From: Tetracentron sinense
Taxonomy: Eukaryota > Streptophyta > Magnoliopsida > Trochodendrales > Trochodendraceae
Direction of reading: 5' to 3'
Assembly (NCBI GenBank): GCA_015143295.1
Contig: CM026568.1
Coordinates: 16,126,607-16,190,606, forward strand
Length of the DNA stretch: 64,000 bases
In this document: one piece after another, positions 10,901 through 22,569 of the stretch
How the letters are laid out: each line of letters begins with the position of its first letter
Numbering within the stretch: position 1 is the first letter of the stretch
Made by a program: the position numbers and the translations under genes
Notes under the pieces: model-generated
Database searches by the model: none
What the model saw: the letters and a program-made list of their open reading frames with translations, nothing else
Told to the model about the DNA's origin: nothing

Positions 10901-13900
10901 ACTATTTTATTTGCAGGTTTTAGTGTATTCATTTATGCTGTGGAGGCGGCTTTTGTACTTTACTTGACAAGTTCTTGTACGCATTAGGTTTGATTGGTGA
11001 AGTGAAGTTCATTAGTCTTGCAAAATCAAGTATTAAGTCCCAGATTTTTCATTGCATTAGATCCTTGTCTGTAATCCAAGCTTTTCATGCAAGTCCTTGC
11101 AGATCTTTTGAAGCCTTTAACATGTAGGCACAAGGTCCTATGGTCTAATTTTTGGTGTAGGATACTTGAGTGAATAGACCCGTCTATGATATTACATTCC
11201 ATTGAGGGACAAAACTGAACGTGAGGTAAATATGCTACTTGTAAGTAATACATACAATCAGTGTTTTAAAACCCGAAAACTCAACTCGACTCGACTCGGA
11301 AACTTGCCGAGTAGAGTCAACTCGGAAACTCGGGCAAAACTCGTCCGAGTAATGACACCTAAAACTCTGACATATATAATATTTTTCTAATAATATATAT
11401 GGTATAGATTCAAAATTAATGATAAATCATGCCTAAAATAAGATATATAATTCAATATATATTAAACATCCCCCTTTTGTTTTGTATTTATACTTAAAAA
11501 TGAGTGGGGTGTGTCAAAAAAAAGAAAAAAAAACATAATTTAGTCAATCGGGTAGGCAGTTTATTCAATTTTTAGTTTAAAAAAAATGTGCAAAAACTCG
11601 GGCGAGTCGGGGCGAGTCGGAGCGAGTCGGGCGAGTCGGGGGAGAGTCGGGGCGAGTTTTCGACAAAACCGAGTTTTCCTCGAAACTCGACTCGAAACCT
11701 GGCCGAGCCGAGTCGACTCGGCGAGTTTTAAAATTATGCATACAATGACCGCTAAATCTCTGCCTCTATCAATAGCCTCCTACAGCACAGGAATTCATAT
11801 GTAAACATGATAAATTGCATTATGACCCTTAATACTAGTTTTCTGGGAGCAACTGCAGATAGTGCGTTAATGCTATTAGAGCAGAAAGCAGTGATTCATT
11901 ACTTATTCACTGCTGTGTTCTTTATCTACGCTGGGGATGTTGCGTTGAGGATATTCTGTTTTTAGCTAAATTGCAATACATATCCACTATTTTATATCCC
12001 TCCGCTTCACTTGATCACATCTTTTAGATCTGTTGATTCTAATTGGAAAATTTTTGTATGCCTTTCTCAGTTTTAGATGAGCTACACAAAACATGGTTTT
12101 GTTGCATACACTAGAATGCTTTGCTGTGGATAAAATCCGTTAGATTGCTCCCTTTTAAGACTGCTTTTTGTTTGGAAAACATATGAAAAGTTGAAACTTG
12201 AAAGGAAAAGTTCTGCTGTTTGAAGTTGGAAGTTTGGAGAGATCAAGCACATGTAATGCGAGCATATGAGTCAGTTTATCGCTTTATGCTATCCATGTCC
12301 AACAGTTCTATATCACTGATATCATGTAGTGTTAAATTATTACATATTCTTTTAGTCTCTTTGAGATGCCATTTTCTTGACTTAGCTTTCCATAATAAAG
12401 GTTCTGCTTGGTGAAAGTCCTGGATGTGAACTGGATGGCATTGTACCTTCCAAATCTGGCGTGCAAACGGTTTTGGAAGTCTTGAAAATTCAATTGAACT
12501 TCTGGCCTATCCTGGAATCACTCTTTACACAATTGCAGTCACAATGGGGATCATTTTCTTGTCAAATTACAAGTGAGTGTTATTATTGTGCCAATTCCTT
12601 TCTCATGCAACGATGAGTAGTCCTTTTTTATGCAATATAATCTCTTAATTAAGTTTTAACTAGGTCAATATAACAGATTTCAAATGTTATAGTATCAAAA
12701 ATTGTTCAGGCTTATCCTTAAATTGTCCATCTTGGATACTTTAGTTGCTATTAATATCATATTGTCCATAGATATAATGATATTCATAAGAAACTTTCCA
12801 AGTGTTTCTTTATGATAGAGACAGAAATGATAGTTCTAGATCCATCATATTAAATCGCCTCACAGTTCCAACACCATATATCTTGCAATGCATTACGTTT
12901 GGACTGTTCTGACATAAGGAATACATTTTTATGCTTTAAATGGAAAAGAGAAAGGAATCGCAGTTTCGTTACTTGTCTTGATAGTCCCAACACCATGAAT
13001 TCACGATGTTGTAACATGTGAATGCTCTTTAATGGTTTGTAAGCCATTTGATTTTCCCCCATTGTATGATGCAGCGAAGCTTTTTATCCTTGAATTGTAT
13101 TCTGTTTGATTAAGGGAAGAAAGAAGGGAAGAAAGGAATTACAGGAGAAAGCAAAGTGGGTTGTGGTATTGACCACTCTTCAATTCACTAAAAAATGATA
13201 CGGAAGTCTGGACAATATCTCTCTAGTTATAGTTAGGGATTTAACTAATATAAAAATAAAATGATTAAACTACTTTGCATGAACTTTTCATAAATTACAT
13301 GACCAAACCAACCTAAACCAAGGTGTTGGAATAAAGCCACTAAACTACCCAAGAACACAAAATGCTGTAAAACTGTCAGGAAAATTTTATCTAGGGCTTT
13401 AAAATTTCAGTCTCGTGCAAACTCCTTTCCAGACTTCATAGCCTCTCGCTTCCTTGCTGTGGCAGCCATGATTTGTCTAATCCATCATTAGAGCTATGGA
13501 TTTTGTATTACCTGTGATCCTTTTTTATTTTATAGTTTCATTTGTTGCCTTGATGGTAAAGTCATAATTTTGTACTACTATTAATAGTAAACAAGCTAAA
13601 CCTTGATATTGTTTTCCACAGAAATGGATTCTGTTTAAATTTAATAAAATAGATATTTTTCATTAGTACTTATATTTTATATAATGATGTTCTAATTTTT
13701 TGTACAAGTTGAACTTTTAAGCTTATAATAGTGATGCTTCGTCATCCACACCCACTAAGCTTTCTAAGAACCATTTCGTGTAATTAAGCTATAAACCAAG
13801 TCTAAAAATTTGATAAGTTGGTGCATGGTTATTAATCATGCCCGCTTGTTGAATGCCACATGAGATTGGCTATTGCTTTATTGAACACAATTGCAAGTTT

Positions 13901-16124
13901 ATCATTTAAACTCACCATGCTTTACCCGAAACCGATATGTATAGGTTTCTGTAGTCCCCTATACAATATTTATTCTGATACAAAACGGACGAAACAATCG
14001 TTTATTAGTTATTTATGTTTTCAATCATTGTGTAATTGTAATTGTGTTTGCTACTTTTATATTTAAGTCATTTCCCATGACTTTATATTTGGTAAATTTG
14101 GTTCTCATGACTCATTTGGTTTTAGAAATTTTAATTTGATTTTTTTATAAAGAAAAAAAAAAATGTATCGCTTGAAACCGATGTTGAACCATTGTAGTTT
14201 AAGGCTTAGGCGTTGCCTAGTCGGTTTTTGGATTGCCACCGCCTAGGCACCCCTCTAGGTGGGGGTAGATACATGGACGCTTTTAGTTAGTCTGCTTTAC
14301 AGTTTTACAACTTATTTACATATAAATACCATTTAAGTAAATGATTTTATACTTTACTTTCATTTACTTAAGATATTTATATGTAAATAAGGTTATAGCC
14401 CTAAACCCCCATTTGAATTTAATAAAAATTATTTTAGATCCAAATACCTATAGAATAAAAAGTCAACTTTTCAGTTTAAGAACAAAATCCATTTTTTTAG
14501 CGCATTTGTCAAAATTTCAACTTGCAAATGTTAAGTTATTTATCAAAATTTAAAATTTCATAAATTCTATGATAACAAAATATTACTCAGTGTAGTCATG
14601 GCGTTAGTTTTGGACTGTCACCGCCTAGGCACCTGACTAGGCGGGTGGTAGTCACCTGGAAGCTTTAATAGTTAGCTTGCTTTATAGTTTACAACTTATT
14701 TACATATAAATACCATTTAAGTAAATGGTTTTACACTTTACTTTCATTTACTTAAGATATTTATATGTAAATAAAGTTATACCCCTAACCCCCCATTTGA
14801 ATTCAATAAAAATTTTCTTAGAACCATATTCTTATAGAATAAAAGTCAAATTTTCAATTCAAGAACAAAATCTGTTTTTTTAGCACCTTTTGTCAAAATT
14901 TTAACGTGCAAATGCTAAATTATTTCTTAAAATTTAAAATTTTGTAAATTCAATGATAACAAAATATTACTAAAACCCAAAAAGTCTAGTAAAAACAATC
15001 TCATATTTTAGTCTTTAAAAATATTTTAATCTATAGGGTCAAAAAGTTAATTAATAATTTGGTAGAAAAAGACTTACATTCAAACATTTGAACATTAAAT
15101 GTTAATTTGCCTAGACCCTAGGAGGTTTGAATTGTTATGTGTATATATTAATATTATATATATGTATAATTTTTATAGACTAGACAAGGCTTGGGCGTCG
15201 CCTAGATGCCTTGACTACACTGATATTACTAAAAATCAAAAGTCCGGTAAGAAAAAGTCTCATATTTTAGTCCATAAAAATATTTTCATTTACAGGGTCA
15301 AAAAGTTAACTAATAGTTTAGTAGAAAAAGACTTACATTCAAGCATTACAACATTAAATGTTAATTTACCTAGACCCTAAGAGGTTTGAATTGTTATGTC
15401 TATATATATATAGTTAATTATTTTTATCGCCTAGGCATTGCCTCGCCTAGCCAGGCTTAATCACTTAGATGCCTTGACTACACTGATTGAAACCGATACG
15501 TATAGGTTTCGGTTGGGACCGATACATCCCCATAAACTGTATTTTTAATCCTTGCTTTGGATGACATTTTTTAACTAATGGACAAACTCACAAGAAATAT
15601 ACCTGACAACCTAGTCTTCATAGTGAAGTCCTTCAGTAACTCAACTATCAACCCCAATTCTACATAAAAGTCATTTGTCCTATTGATTCACAAGTACAGA
15701 AAGCCACTTTAGATTGTTTTTAACTTGCATTCATTTCCCAAGGTTATCTCATGAAAATGACACAATTATCCGAACATGTTATCAACTCATCTCATCAATG
15801 CCCATGGTTTTCAAGGCGACTAAGCAACTTGAACTTTTTGCTGTAGAAATCCCCATAATATGAGATCTCTGTATAATGCATTTCCTTGAATAAGGGGGCC
15901 TGCCAATTCATATAAATGCAAACTCTCCATTGTTAACATGTACTTTGATAGAACCATCCTTGGAGACAATTCTAGGAATAATAAAAAGGATTTCAAGTGT
16001 TGAAAATAAAAAAAACAGAACATAAAAAACAAAGTGTACAATGACTGTTGAAAGGGGGAGAGAGAGATTGTGAGAGATAAAAAATTAAAAGAAACAACAA
16101 TCTGTAATGACAGCTGAACATGCG

Positions 16125-16164
<40 letters not shown>

Positions 16165-19100
16165 AGAAGAAGAAGACTGTTGGATTGAATAAAAATCAGA
16201 TAAATAGTTTGATAGTCTAGTGACGTCGAACAGTGGGGAGAGAGGGATAGATCATACCTCTTACTCTCATTTATTCTTTCTTCTTGATTATACTCAAGAA
16301 CAATAATTAAAAACATAATTATGGGGTTTGCACTTATTTAAATTATAAAAACTCCGTAGTTGTTAAATGTGTCGCTTTAGGCAGTTGCTTGAGGCGACAA
16401 GTCACCTAAGCCTAGGCGCTCTGGTGGGCTTGAGGCGACTGGTTGCCTCAAGCGGTCAATATCAAAAATCTGATATATGTAATATTATTATTGTTTAAGG
16501 ATATACACATTTATTTTATTTGAATTTGATAGTTCGGTAAACAAAAAAATATGTTATTTTATATACTTCTCATGTCTTTTACAATATAATATGCTATATT
16601 CAACAAAAAATGTTTCCAGATAGAAGAAGAAAGAAGAGTTGAACGGTGTCAAGTATGTTTCTCTCATGTTAACTAGTATCTCTCTCAATGGATGGATCAA
16701 TTGGTCTCTCTTCCTTTATTTATGGGTGGGCCATATAGTCCCCATCTGTTTTTTTTTTGCATGGGAGTACAATTGGACTCGGGCAATCCAATAACAAAAA
16801 AGAGCCTTAAATGCCCCAAGTTCTTTATAGGATCCCCAAACTCATAAATCCATATTTAAAGATCTTTTATAATTTAATTAAGTGCAGGCCCACAGTTATA
16901 TATTTTACTTATCATATATTATTTTTATTACTTATCTTGAGTATAATCGAGAAAAAGAAAGAAACGAGTGTAAGAAGTATGACATCTCCCTCTCCCCCTT
17001 CTTCTGTTACCCTTGTTTAGCATCACATTTGACTGTTGAGCTATTTTTCTACTTTTTATTCAGTCTTATACTCTCCCTCTTCTCCCTTCTACTTTCTCTC
17101 TCTTGCTCTCTCTCTTTCTTGTTGGGCAGTCTATTTTTTATCCCTTACAATCCCTCTTTCCCCCCTTTCAATAGTCATTATAGACTTGATTTTTTTATTC
17201 CAACACTTGAAATCCCCTTTTATTATTCTTAAAACTGTCTCTAAGGATTATTCTATCAAAGTTAATCTTGAGAATGGTTTAATTTATATGAATGTAGCAT
17301 CATATATAGATCTCATATTAGGGGGAATTTCAATAGCAAAAAGTTAGGCGACGCCTCAGACTACCGCCTCAGGTGTCCATGAGGTTTGTCGTCTCAAGTC
17401 GCCTGGTTGCCTTGACAACCATGAAAGACTCCTTTAAATACGAGTTTATGAAAGTTTTGTGGCCCTAGAAGGAACTTGGGACATTTAGAGACTTTTTTTT
17501 TTTGTTATTGGGCTGCCTGAGCCTAACTGTATTCCTGGTCACATAGGCGATAACTTTAACAACCATGCAAAAAACATATGGGGACCATATAGCTACTCAC
17601 AAATTGAGGGAGAGAGAGGAACCAATTGATCCACCCATTGAGCGAGAGAAAGAAAATGTTAACATGAGGAAAACATACTTGACACTGTTCGTCTTTACTT
17701 TCTTCTTCTATTTGTAAACTTTTTTTTTTTTTTTGAATATACAAACTTTAACATATTATATGGTAAAAGACATGAGAAATATATAAAATATCATGATTTT
17801 TGTTTACCAAACTACCATATTTAAATAAAATATATTTTTATATCCTTAACCAATAATTATATTGCATATATTGGATTTTTAATAATGAACTGCCTGAGCT
17901 GAGTAGAGCGCCTGATTGCTTAGGCGACCGCTTGAGGCACTTGAGGTGTCGCCTTTAACAACTATGTCAATGCCAGTGTCGAAATAAATGCTCAAGGTCC
18001 CATTCCTCGAATATAAGATGCCCTTTCCTATTGGGGACTTGAGGCACTCTGGAGTATTGTTGGAGATGAATTATGAATTGAATTGAGCATCATGGATCAC
18101 AACATAGGTAATACTGTGGATCATGTGAGCAACTGATAAACATGATGTAAAATATTGGTATCAATTTGCGTCTCGGCAAGTCAAATACGGGAACATAATG
18201 TGGATATAACCCTGAAAACTATAAAAAATTTAAGAAATGTTGAAAACACATGAAAACTCTTGAAACTTAAAATCAAACTTATTTTTAATTCAAATGTAAG
18301 CTAAAAACAAACTATATAAAGTCCTTCAAACCATTACAACCATTCACATGACATGTAAGAACACAAGATCTTATAAACGTGTAGGTTGATATATCAATAT
18401 GAAATACACATGCTATGATCAATTCTAAATCTCTTCAAGCATATATCACCAATAATACTTCAGAGAAATTTGAGCCGTTAACTTTACGAGTCTAACTATT
18501 TCTACATGCAGAAACGGTCACCAATTGAGATGTACCCTTATTGTCTTCCTAGTCTTTTGAGGACACAATGGGAAGGTTTACCCATTGGGGGTACTTACTG
18601 GCTAAATGTTTCTTTAATCGGCTTAATCCTTCATTACTTTAATTCGAACCCACAATATCTACATCAGTGTAGTCAAGGTGCCTAGGTGAGGCGTTGCCTA
18701 GGTGACGCCCAGGCGGTGCCTAGGTGATAAAAATAATTAAATTATATATATATATGTATATATAATTATAATATACACAGCAATTCCAACCTCCTAGGGT
18801 TGATAATATTCTAGGCAAATTAACATTTAATATTGTAAAACTTGAATGCACATCTTTTTTTGCTGAACTTGAGGCCCTAGTGGAGGATTACTTTGAGATG
18901 AGAGATGAGAAGGTAGTGTGGTATCCTAAGGTGGGAAGAGATTTGAATGATTGGGAACTCGAGAAGATGAGTACTGTACTGTCGAGCCTTGCATCTGCCT
19001 TGTGAGCCATAAGAGCGTGATTGTAGAATGTGGTTTGTAAGCAGGAATGGTTGATTTTCAGTGAGCTCTCTACTTCTTTCACTTGAGTTGTGTGAAATTT

Positions 19101-20961
19101 AGGTATTCCCTCAAAGGTATCATACTTCCTATGGAATGCATATTTGAACAAAATTCTTACTTCTGATTACTTAAAAGGTAGAGAGTGGAGGTTGACGAAT
19201 CATTGCTTCTTGTGCCTCCAAGTGGAAGAAACGGTAAACCACTTGCCCATGTGCTGCCCTGTTGTGGGTGTGATCTGGGGATACTTCTTATCTCGATTTG
19301 GGGTGATTTGGGTCTTCCCTTCTTCCTTTCAGAACTTCTTATCCTGTTGGTCATTGGCTGGTGCGAATATTGCCAAGAGGGAAATCAAAGAGGTTCTACC
19401 TCGGACCATTTCATTATTCAAGCTCGCATTCACCTACTAATTTTCGAATGGGTCTCAATTCAGAATGGTGGGGTAGATCTAGGTATGATACTGGGGTGAC
19501 ACTTGACACAGTATGGGATTCGACATTCATAGTGGAGTCTCTTTGATATCCTAGAGTCTTTTAGTTTACGCTGCTTTAAACTTCTTTCTATACTATAACT
19601 TATATTTCTTGTAATCCACTTATATTTCCAGTAATCATCTTTTGATTAATATATCTGTTGATTATTGATTAAAAAAAAACTGTTAGTTGCCTTTTTGACT
19701 CTATAGATGAAAATATTTTTAAAGACTAGGTAACGCCCAAGCGGTGCCGGTGCCTAGGTGATAAAAATATTTAAATTATACATATATATATATATATACA
19801 TAATAATAATAATAATAAATGCACATAGCAAATTTCAAACCTCCTAGGGTTGATAATAATCTAGAAAAATTAACATTTAATGTTGTAAAGCTTGAATGTA
19901 TGTCTTTTCTGCCAAATTGTTTGTTAACTTTTTGATCCTGTAGATGAAAATATTATTGAAAACTAAAATATAAGACTTTTTTCACTGGATTTTTGAGTTT
20001 TGGTAATATTTTGATATTGTAGAATTTATGAAATTTTAAGATTTAAGAAATACCTTAGCATTTGAAAGTTGAAATTTTGAAAAATGCACTAAAAAGCGGA
20101 TTTGTTCTTGAACTGGAAAGTTGACTTTTTATTCTTCAGGAATTTGGATATAAGATAATAAGATAATTTTTATTGAATTCAAATGTGAGTATAACCTCAT
20201 TGACATATAAATATTTTAAGTAAATGGAAGTAAAATTCAAAACCATTTACTTATGAATTAGTCTGAGGATACTCCCGAAGTGTACTCCCAAATATACTCC
20301 ATATCCTAACTGTTTATCTCAATTATGAAACGTTTAGGATTAGAGTCAATGTGACATTAGAAAAAGACAAAATAAGCCAACTCAAATCATGGCCCTTAGT
20401 GGTTAGTTATAAACGGTTATGATTAAGGAGTATATCTGGGAGTATATTTGGGAATACCGATAGACCGACTCTTTACTTATATATATAACCTATGGCATGA
20501 ATAAGATTTGCACAAAATTACAACTTAATACAAATAAATTCAGTTTGGGATTTTTATATTTTAAAAAAAATTGTAGTAGATGAGTGCTAACCCCAAAGAG
20601 CATTTACTCCAAGTTTTTCCACAGACGCAAGATTGGGGCCAACACATGGAGATGTTTCCATATTTGAACAGTTTCAAAAAATAAAAATCAGATAATGTTT
20701 GACATTTGTAGCCGCTCAGTTGCGTCTTTGGAAGATTTGCGACTGGGGCTAGTAAAATCCTTTGTAGTATCAAAAAATAAAAAATATTTGTTTATTGAAA
20801 ATACTGATTAGGCTATGCTTCCCAAAAAAGGACCTGTAGATTAATCATATATCTTTAATTTAACTCCACACTGTTACTATATAATTAGAAATAAAATTTG
20901 TTTTTTGGATTTTTGTTTTTAAATTTTTTACAAAAGAAAAAGAAGATAAGCATTTCTTTTT

Positions 20962-21006
<45 letters not shown>

Positions 21007-22569
21007 CAAACCTAAATACTTTATTTGTAGGTTAAAGATGAACATTACAATTTTTGAGAACTTTTTTAAAATTATTTAGAAAATTAAAATAATTTATTTT
21101 TAAAATTAAAGTTGATGTGGGAGTCAAATTTATCACCCTTAGATACTAACATGTATTTATGAGACTGTAAAGGTCACTGAGTGTGTGTGTATATATATAT
21201 ATATAATGTATTTTCGGTTTTTTAAAGAACAAAATAACCTCAAATGTCCTTGTGGATGGTCATAAATCTATGGATTTGACTACAAATTCATAGATCTATG
21301 GTATACAACCCTTTTTTTAACACATTAATCCCCTAAAAAGGAAAAATGGAGAATATAGAAAATACATATTGGAAGAGTGATATTTTCCCTTGCGATTCGA
21401 TCTCCATGGAGATTAAATAGTACTTCAATGGATTGAAAGTTATGGATTGCAGGTTTGAGGATTAGAATCGAAGGTAATGAGGGAAAGCAGTAGGACTTAG
21501 AAGCTCCATAAGAAGCTTAAAAGCTCTTGATTTCGATATGTATTGTGCGCATCAGTACTGATACGCGCGATACAGTACAAACACAATGATATGCCTGAAG
21601 TTTAGCATCTAATTTCTATATTGTTTAGGGTATGGAAAACACCTAAGATATAGTCTATACTCTATATTTTGAACCATGCTGATGAGAAATCTCTCGTGTG
21701 GACTACATTATTATATCTGATAAGTCGCAGCATTGATTGGTTATTCCCATATTGCAAGTCTGCTTTCAGGTATCAAGTATAGCCTGCCTTATTAGAGAAA
21801 CTTCAATACCTAAGTACTTTCAGGGTTCAAGATCTGAATGCGAAAACAAGACAGACATTAAGATTGTAAAGAGCATTGCTAAACCAAATAGTTTTATCTC
21901 CTTCCCTCTGAGCCTGAAATCCAGGTTTCACTTTCTAAGAATCATTTAAATGCATAGACTGATATACAACATATTTCCTTGAATGGGTCGCAGACTGCAT
22001 TCGGTCTTCTCACTTAGACATCCTTAATGTATGTTTTCTTAGATGGGAATTGGGATGCCTACAAGGAAGATAAAGGAATGTCTAGGCGAGGATATGTATA
22101 TATTGGGCAGTCCTTTGTCCACAAAGGTGTTATGTGTGCAGTTTGAACTGTGATTTTGGTAGCAGTAATGCTGGAATCTGTGTTCATTTTTTTTATAGCC
22201 CTTCAAACTCTAGAATGATACTATTATGAAAGATCAAGTTACTTATTAGGTTTATAAGTGCAATCTGAATTCTAAAACAAGACAGGCATTAAGATGTGAT
22301 GGTGGTTGCTGTTTGTATCTGAATAAGTACTGAAAATAGCAGTATACAAAATCTTGACTCACGGCTCCAGATGTTCTTATTTTCGAGATTTGAAGTTGAT
22401 TCCTGACTTTTAATCCATCTTTCCCTCGTTACATGTAGAGAAACAGAACAAGAAGAGACGACGGGTTGTAGGACCAATATGGTGGAAATGGGGACCAAAA
22501 AAGATAATGTATGATCTCTTGTATGGGCATCTTCGTGTTAAAGCAAAGGGGCATGCAAAAAAATTGTGA
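7379..22569 (+). CDS. HDA5: Histone deacetylase class II, HDA5/HDA18 type (3' part, five exons)
   Basis: Zinc-dependent lysine deacetylase of the RPD3/HDA1 class II group. Exons read from the sequence: 7379-7458, 7708-7790, 7883-7928, 12401-12572 and 22439-22569 (stop TGA 22567-22569). All introns are GT-AG and phases agree across every junction. The first exon gives [13 protein letters not shown], whose Asp is a zinc ligand in this fold. The second gives [13 protein letters not shown] and LLVILEGG, completed by [15 protein letters not shown] in the third exon. EGGYNL holds the catalytic-pocket Tyr typical of non-IIa enzymes. Exon 4 gives VLLGESPG and LQTVL-like helices. The last exon gives a basic, Trp-rich tail ([17 protein letters not shown]) as I recall from plant HDA5. 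The 5' exons, with most of the catalytic domain, lie upstream of this window. Introns 3 and 4 are 4472 and 9866 bp and full of transposons. HDA18 or another co-orthologue cannot be excluded. Confidence 0.9.
8508..8961. mobile_element. hAT miniature, CGAGT family, copy 1
   Basis: Ends CATGGTTCAAAGACCCG and the complement of CATAGTTCGAAAAATCGG. Both ends are packed with CGAGT/ACTCG motifs. The flanking 8-mers TTATCCCA and ATTTCCGA agree at five of eight positions, as for an old duplication. Related copies: 11259-11738 and 27544-28348. Confidence 0.65.
9362..9575. repeat. Tandem duplication, 107-bp unit, two copies
   Basis: Units 9362-9468 and 9469-9575 differ at only a few bases. Each begins actg-gatatcataag, contains ggtaaacggattgaattcg and ends near tccgaatt. 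A 14-base G-run (9309-9322) lies just upstream. It resembles the end of an hAT-like element (TAGGGCTGTAAACGG) duplicated with its flank. Confidence 0.8.
10067..10728 (+). mobile_element. LINE, 5'-truncated, with 11-bp target duplication
   Basis: The flanks ATAGATGGGGA at 10056-10066 and 10729-10739 are identical. The insert encodes [20 protein letters not shown] and a zf-RVT remnant ([19 protein letters not shown]), with stops. It ends TATTCCCTGATAACCGATAA plus a short A-run, like the other LINE copies here. This is a typical target-primed, 5'-truncated insertion. Confidence 0.85.
11259..11738. mobile_element. hAT miniature, CGAGT family, copy 2
   Basis: 480 bp starting CAGTGTTTTAAAACCCG and ending in the complement of CATAATTTTAAAACTCG. 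It is flanked by a perfect 8-bp duplication CATACAAT (11251-11258 and 11739-11746). Subterminal zones carry many CGAGT motifs in both directions, especially 11600-11730. The 8-bp duplication and CAGTG start fit hAT. Confidence 0.85.
12401..12572 (+). CDS. HDA5: HDA5-like exon between two giant introns
   Basis: This 172-bp exon starts after ccataataaag and ends at ttacaa before gtgagt. It encodes [13 protein letters not shown], then [19 protein letters not shown], the helical segment after the HDAC catalytic fold. The final base A joins AG of the exon at 22439 to make a Lys codon. It is isolated by 4.5 kb of intron on the left and 9.9 kb on the right, so automatic gene models may drop it. Confidence 0.9.
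12573..14182 (+). other. HDA5 intron 4, first part without recognisable elements
   Basis: AT-rich intron DNA with no exon-like frame. Around 13921-13950 a short accgatatgtataggttt block matches one at 15486-15520, suggesting an older repeat under the hAT element at 14.2-15.5 kb. Confidence 0.5.
14183..15493. mobile_element. Outer hAT miniature split by a copy of itself
   Basis: The left half is about 14191-14587 and the right half 15223-15485; together they make one element with GCCTAGGCG-rich ends and right terminus GCCTTGACTACACTG. Outer flanks GTTGAACC (14183-14190) and ATTGAAAC (15486-15493) agree at six of eight positions. Its body matches the inner element almost base for base, including the palindromic tttacttaagatatttatat zone. 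Confidence 0.8.
14588..15222. mobile_element. Inner hAT miniature nested in its own family
   Basis: 635 bp with inverted ends CAGTGTAGTCA and TGACTACACTG, flanked by a perfect 8-bp duplication ATATTACT (14580-14587 and 15223-15230). The insertion point lies in the host copy's AAAATATTACTAAAA tract, which the inner copy also carries at about 14960. No transposase frame is present. Confidence 0.9.
15803..17966 (-). mobile_element. Outer Mutator-like element split by an inverted copy of itself
   Basis: The parts 15803-16355 and 17424-17966 join into about 1.09 kb. The left end is CATGGTTTTCAAGGC and the right end is the complement of CATAGTTGTTAAAGGC. Flanking (A)TCAATGCC and (G)TCAATGCC share eight bases, a 9-bp duplication with one mismatch. 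Its orientation is opposite to the inner copy. The (GA)n run at about 16119-16160 is internal. Confidence 0.8.
16356..17423 (+). mobile_element. Inner Mutator-like element, non-autonomous
   Basis: 1068 bp starting GTAGTTGTTAAATG and ending TTGACAACCATG, with subterminal GAGGCGAC/GTCGCCT motifs. It is flanked by AAAAACTCC (16347-16355) and AAAGACTCC (17424-17432), a 9-bp duplication with one mismatch. Open frames inside (16811-17347) are low-complexity Leu/Ser runs with no transposase motif. Confidence 0.85.
18856..19672 (+). mobile_element. LINE 3' fragment inside the hAT copy
   Basis: Encodes [23 protein letters not shown], then [19 protein letters not shown] and the zf-RVT part ([34 protein letters not shown]), with frame breaks. 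It ends ttgattattgatt plus nine A. It is the same family as the LINEs at 148-2310 and 10067-10728. No clear target duplication. Confidence 0.82.
20255..20471. mobile_element. 217-bp Mutator-like miniature (CTCCC family), copy 1
   Basis: Flanked by a perfect 9-bp duplication TTTACTTAT (20246-20254 and 20472-20480). Inverted ends carry GTCT, then repeats of TACTCCCAAATATACTCC. A copy of the same length lies in LAR intron 4 at 51015-51231. Confidence 0.88.
20500..22438 (+). other. HDA5 intron 4, last part
   Basis: No exon-like frame before 22439. It contains a TA microsatellite (about 20969-21003), a GT/TA microsatellite (about 21180-21206) and a short palindromic block at about 21534-21575 with tcagtactga in the centre. 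No transposon ends recognised. Confidence 0.5.
22439..22569 (+). CDS. HDA5: HDA5-like terminal exon
   Basis: The exon follows the acceptor acatgtag. It encodes [19 protein letters not shown], then [19 protein letters not shown] and HAKKL before TGA. The KKRRR cluster could act as a nuclear localisation or nucleic-acid contact segment; that is inference. Phase agrees with the exon ending at 12572. The 3' UTR should follow from 22570; I see no sure polyadenylation site. Confidence 0.85.

Larger units (their letters stand above)
18665..20500 (-). mobile_element. hAT miniature (CAGTGTAGTCA family), stacked copies with later inserts
   Basis: Begins CAGTGTAGTCAAGGTGCC and runs through the same body as 14588-15222 in reverse. 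The first part (18665-18855 plus 19673-19728) is interrupted by a LINE. From about 19729 the family restarts with a GGTGCCTAGG block, and the copy continues to about 20245, where a 217-bp miniature sits. The far end is lost near 20500. Confidence 0.7.

Noticed and set aside
16811..17347. Overlapping + strand open frames of 69-116 codons
   Set aside because: They lie inside the Mutator-like element, are Leu/Ser/Phe-rich low complexity from CT-rich DNA, and overlap each other; no transposase motif.
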